Assembly (NCBI RefSeq): GCF_025813715.1
Contig: NZ_CP107532.1
Span: forward strand, 1,984,001 to 2,048,000
Source: Methylobacterium sp. FF17
GTDB taxonomy: Bacteria > Pseudomonadota > Alphaproteobacteria > Rhizobiales > Beijerinckiaceae
DNA length: 64,000 bases
Direction: 5' to 3'
Both the position numbers and the translations under genes were made by a program. The notes below the pieces were generated by a model. That model did not search any database, was not told the origin of the DNA, and worked only from the letters and a program-made list of their open reading frames with translations. Position 1 is the stretch's first letter, and each line of letters starts with the position of its first letter. Of this stretch, positions 61,357-64,000 are shown piece after piece.

Positions 61357-62976
61357 TCACGCCTCGCTCAGCGCCTCCGCCGGTCGGACGCGGCCTGCGG
61401 CCGGCATCCGGCGGGCCAGCTGCGGGCCGGCCTCGGGGAGCGGCGCGTCACGCTTCGCCCGCGTCCGAGGCGCGTAGCGGGCGACCTTGCGGGCGGCGTA
61501 GGCGAACAGGGCGGCGAGCAGGAGGAGCGTCGCGTCGAACAGGACGAAGCGCGCTTCGCCCGCCGTCAGGCCGGCCCAGCGGTGAGCGACCAGGGCGAGG
61601 TCGGCGGCCACCACCGCGGCGTAGAGGACGGCGGTGCCCGCCAGGGCCACGCGCCAGGCCCGGCGCTGCGCGCCCACGAGGGCCGCCAGGGTCACGCCGA
61701 GCCAGAGCCCGAAGAAGGCCGCGATCTCCCAGTCCGCCCGTCCCGGCAGGTCGAGGGGCAGGAGCCGGTTGGCGAGGAAGTAGGCCGCGATCGCGCCCGG
61801 CAGGCCCGCCACGGTGCCGATGTTGAGGGCCTGGACGAGGCGCAGGCCCGGGAAGATCCGTTCCCCCGCCTTGGGCAGGCGCGCCACCGACCAGAGCACG
61901 AGGCCGGTCGCCACCATGGCCGAGCCCATCAGGCCGCACAGGAAGAACAGGGCGCGCAGGAGGGGGCCGGCGAAGTGCGCCTCGTGCAGGCCGACCATGG
62001 TGGTGAAGGTGCGGGCCGCCGGCTTGAGGCCGCCCTGCCGGACCTCGCGCACGGCGCCGGTGACGCCGTCGAAGGCGACCTGCGGGTGCTCGTGCGAGAG
62101 GCCGTGCGGCTCCTCGAACACCGCCACCACCGTGGCGTCGGCGTCCTTGGGATTGAGGATCGACAGGCGCTCCAGGGGCTCGGACACCGTCGCCATGGCC
62201 TCGCGCACCATCGGGCCGATGGGGGCGAGGGTGCCGGGCCGGCCGGAGGGGGCACGCGGAGCCGTGGTCTGGCCGCTCTCGGCATAGAAGGCCGGCGCCT
62301 CGCCCTTGTAGGCGGCCGTGACGCCCCAGGGCATGTACATCACCCCGAGGGTGACGATGCCCGTGTAGGTGATCATGAGGTGGAACGGCAGGGCGAGCAC
62401 GCCGGTGACGTTGTGGGCGTCGAGCCAGCCGCGCTGGGGCGCCTTGTCCCGCCGGAAGGTGAAGAAATCCGCGAAGATGCGCCGGTGCGTGACGATCCCG
62501 GAGATCAGCGCGATCAGCATGATCATGGCGCAGATGCCCACGATCCAGCGGCCCCAGAGCGGGGCCATGTGCAGCTCGAAGTGGAAGCGGTAGAGGAAGT
62601 CGCCACCCTTCGTCTCGCGGATCACGGCCGGCTGGCCGGTCTCCGGGTCGAGGCGGGCCTGTCCCGGGGGCGTGCCCGGCCGGGTCCGCCAGAACAGGTC
62701 GATGACCGGGTGGTCGGGCTGCGGCAGGCCGATGAACCAGTTGCGCGCACCGCCCGCATGGGTGCCGAGATGCGCGACGCCGAGCTCGGCCGCCCGCGCC
62801 ATCCCGTCGGGGGAGAGCGGCGCGGCCTGGGCCAGTTCGGGCCGCATCCAGCGCGAGATGTCGGCCCGGTAGTAGCTCGCCGTGCCGGTGACGAAGACCG
62901 CGAGCAGCACCCACCCGACGATCAGGCCGGACCAGGTGTGGAGCCAGGCCATGGCCTGGCGGAAGGTCGTCCCCAT
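61357..62976 (-). CDS. PepSY-associated membrane protein, iron-uptake linked
   Basis: 539 residues with about four or more hydrophobic helices. N-terminal PepSY_TM pattern (MAWLHTWSGLIVGWVLLAVF), long periplasmic region with two PepSY-like blocks (GRPVIDLFWRTRPG-type PVIDLFWRTRPGTPPGQARL, PQVAFDGVTGAVREVRQGGL), and DAHNVTGVLALPFHLMITYT. Proteins of this type follow TonB receptors and are thought to reduce or release siderophore-bound iron. Lies 52 bases downstream of the receptor gene. Confidence 0.88.
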   Translation of the reverse strand: MGTTFRQAMAWLHTWSGLIVGWVLLAVFVTGTASYYRADISRWMRPELAQAAPLSPDGMARAAELGVAHLGTHAGGARNWFIGLPQPDHPVIDLFWRTRPGTPPGQARLDPETGQPAVIRETKGGDFLYRFHFELHMAPLWGRWIVGICAMIMLIALISGIVTHRRIFADFFTFRRDKAPQRGWLDAHNVTGVLALPFHLMITYTGIVTLGVMYMPWGVTAAYKGEAPAFYAESGQTTAPRAPSGRPGTLAPIGPMVREAMATVSEPLERLSILNPKDADATVVAVFEEPHGLSHEHPQVAFDGVTGAVREVRQGGLKPAARTFTTMVGLHEAHFAGPLLRALFFLCGLMGSAMVATGLVLWSVARLPKAGERIFPGLRLVQALNIGTVAGLPGAIAAYFLANRLLPLDLPGRADWEIAAFFGLWLGVTLAALVGAQRRAWRVALAGTAVLYAAVVAADLALVAHRWAGLTAGEARFVLFDATLLLLAALFAYAARKVARYAPRTRAKRDAPLPEAGPQLARRMPAAGRVRPAEALSEA

Positions 62977-63028
62977 GCAGCCTCCGGCGGGGTTCTCTGT
63001 CGGCGCGACGCGATGCGGTTCCGGGCCG

Positions 63029-64000
63029 TTACCAGCGGTAGCGCAGGGTGGCGTAGACCGTGCGCGGCAGGCCGTAATAGCAGTTCGAGTAGCTGAAGCA
63101 GCCCGTGACGTAGCGTTCGTCGAGGAGGTTCTGCGCGTTGACCTGCATGGTGAAGCCGTTGAGCGTCGCGTCGAGGTTCTTCAGGTCGTAGGACAGCACG
63201 GCATCCACCAGGACGCTTTCCGGGACCTTGAAGGTATTGGCCGGGTCGCCCCAGGAGGTGCCGAGATAGCGCACGCCGCCGCCGATGCCGAGGCCCAGCA
63301 GGGGGCCGCTGGTGAAGCGGTAATCGGCGAAGAGGGACACGGTGGTGTCGGGGATCTGGACCGGGGTCCGCCCGAGCAGCGGCACCTGCTGGTTGGTGAC
63401 CTGATTGAGCGTCTTGGTGATGTCGCCGACGACGCGCGCGTCGATGAACGAGACGCCGCCGATGACGTTCAGGCCCTCGGCGAGGTTGACCCGTGCCTCG
63501 AACTCGAGGCCCTGCACGCCGACCGCGCCGGTCTGCACCACGAAGCCCCGGTTGACCGGGTCGGTGTTCGTCGCGTTCGAGCGGCGGATGTCGAAGGCGG
63601 CGGCGGTGAGCAGGATGTCGGTGCCGGGCGGTTGGTACTTGATGCCGGCCTCGAACTGGTCGCTGGTGATCGGATCGGGGATCCGGCCGACCGACCCGAA
63701 ATTCGCGTCGAAGATCCGCCCCGAGGTGATCGGCTCGAAGGCCTCGCTGTAGGAGACGTAGGGCGCGAAGCCGTTGTCGAAGAGGTAGAGCAGGCTCGCC
63801 CGGCCGGTGAAGGCCTCGGAGGGTACGTCCTGGTTGTTCACGAACTTCGTGGTCAGGTTCCGGGTCGGGCCGTAATTGCTGGCCCAGTCGTAGCGGCCGC
63901 CCAGCGTCAGGACCAGGCGGTCGAACTTCACCTGATCCTGGAAGTAGATGCCGGTCTGCTCCGACGTGATCCGCGAATCCGTGGTGAAGGGCGGCGTCGG
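63029..64000 (-). CDS. TonB-dependent siderophore receptor (partial, C-terminal part)
   Basis: The last 323 codons of an outer-membrane beta-barrel receptor; the 5' part lies beyond the window end, and the frame is open to base 64000. Siderophore receptor blocks: YFQDQVKFDRLVLTLGGRYD, YLFDNGFAPYVSYSEAFEP, FEAGIKYQPPGTDILLTAAA, VSLFADYRFTSGPLLGLGIG, and the C-terminal RTVYATLRYRW ending in an aromatic residue as usual for barrel assembly. Ferric siderophore substrate unknown. Confidence 0.93.
   Translation of the reverse strand, partial: PTPPFTTDSRITSEQTGIYFQDQVKFDRLVLTLGGRYDWASNYGPTRNLTTKFVNNQDVPSEAFTGRASLLYLFDNGFAPYVSYSEAFEPITSGRIFDANFGSVGRIPDPITSDQFEAGIKYQPPGTDILLTAAAFDIRRSNATNTDPVNRGFVVQTGAVGVQGLEFEARVNLAEGLNVIGGVSFIDARVVGDITKTLNQVTNQQVPLLGRTPVQIPDTTVSLFADYRFTSGPLLGLGIGGGVRYLGTSWGDPANTFKVPESVLVDAVLSYDLKNLDATLNGFTMQVNAQNLLDERYVTGCFSYSNCYYGLPRTVYATLRYRW

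Noticed and set aside
1..64000. tRNA, rRNA, CRISPR array, insertion sequence, integrase or att sites
   Set aside because: No cloverleaf-like segments, regularly spaced direct repeats, transposase or recombinase motifs were found by eye. A dedicated scan could still find a small RNA.

Overview
The window is GC-rich, densely packed alphaproteobacterial chromosome. The Irr regulator next to fabA-fabB-fabI, the cycHJKL-type order ccmI-ccmE-ccmF-ccmH, and a Rhodobacter-type gene transfer agent (GTA) cluster point to Hyphomicrobiales. The overall set of genes fits Methylobacterium/Methylorubrum best. That assignment comes from gene content and order only and was not tested by a search.

Region 1 (1-35.8 kb) is mostly core and housekeeping DNA. 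In order it holds: a CYP152 fatty-acid peroxygenase; a GAF-PAS-PAS-GGDEF-EAL c-di-GMP enzyme; an XRE regulator; small hypotheticals; a sorbosone-dehydrogenase-like protein; malate:quinone oxidoreductase; an MBL hydrolase; a FrnE-like DsbA protein; an MFS exporter; a YceI-cytochrome b561-YceI operon with a divergent LysR gene; a BrkB-type membrane protein; a small membrane protein carrying a sigma-70 region 1.1-like domain; an SDR; a Nudix hydrolase; fabI, fabB and fabA with divergent irr; a histidine phosphatase; a DUF1007-NicO nickel/cobalt export pair; a chemotaxis receptor; the ccmIEFH cytochrome c maturation operon; and a two-component system whose regulator and kinase genes are separated by a VapBC toxin-antitoxin pair on the opposite strand.

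Region 2 (about 36.4-61.3 kb) is a GTA-like head-tail cluster on the minus strand. In transcription order it has TerS-like g1, TerL g2, portal g3, prohead protease g4, major capsid g5, g6, g7, g8, major tail g9, g10, g10.1, tape measure g11, g12, g13, NlpC/P60 g14, g15, a tail fibre and a lysis-like cassette (endolysin, holin-like and spanin-like proteins). It is not continuous. A Phd-VapC module lies between g3 and g4. A bicupin (oxalate decarboxylase-like) and two secreted S1 proteases lie between g5 and g6. A LysR/GST/PNPOx-like cassette lies between g12 and g13. g15 carries a single-base frameshift, and a strong UUCG-type terminator follows the capsid gene. The cluster therefore looks like either a decaying GTA or one split into separately transcribed blocks with cargo at block boundaries.

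Region 3 (61.3-64 kb) is an iron-uptake pair: a PepSY-type membrane protein and the C-terminal half of a TonB-dependent siderophore receptor that runs off the window. I saw no tRNA, rRNA, CRISPR array, insertion sequence or replication origin.
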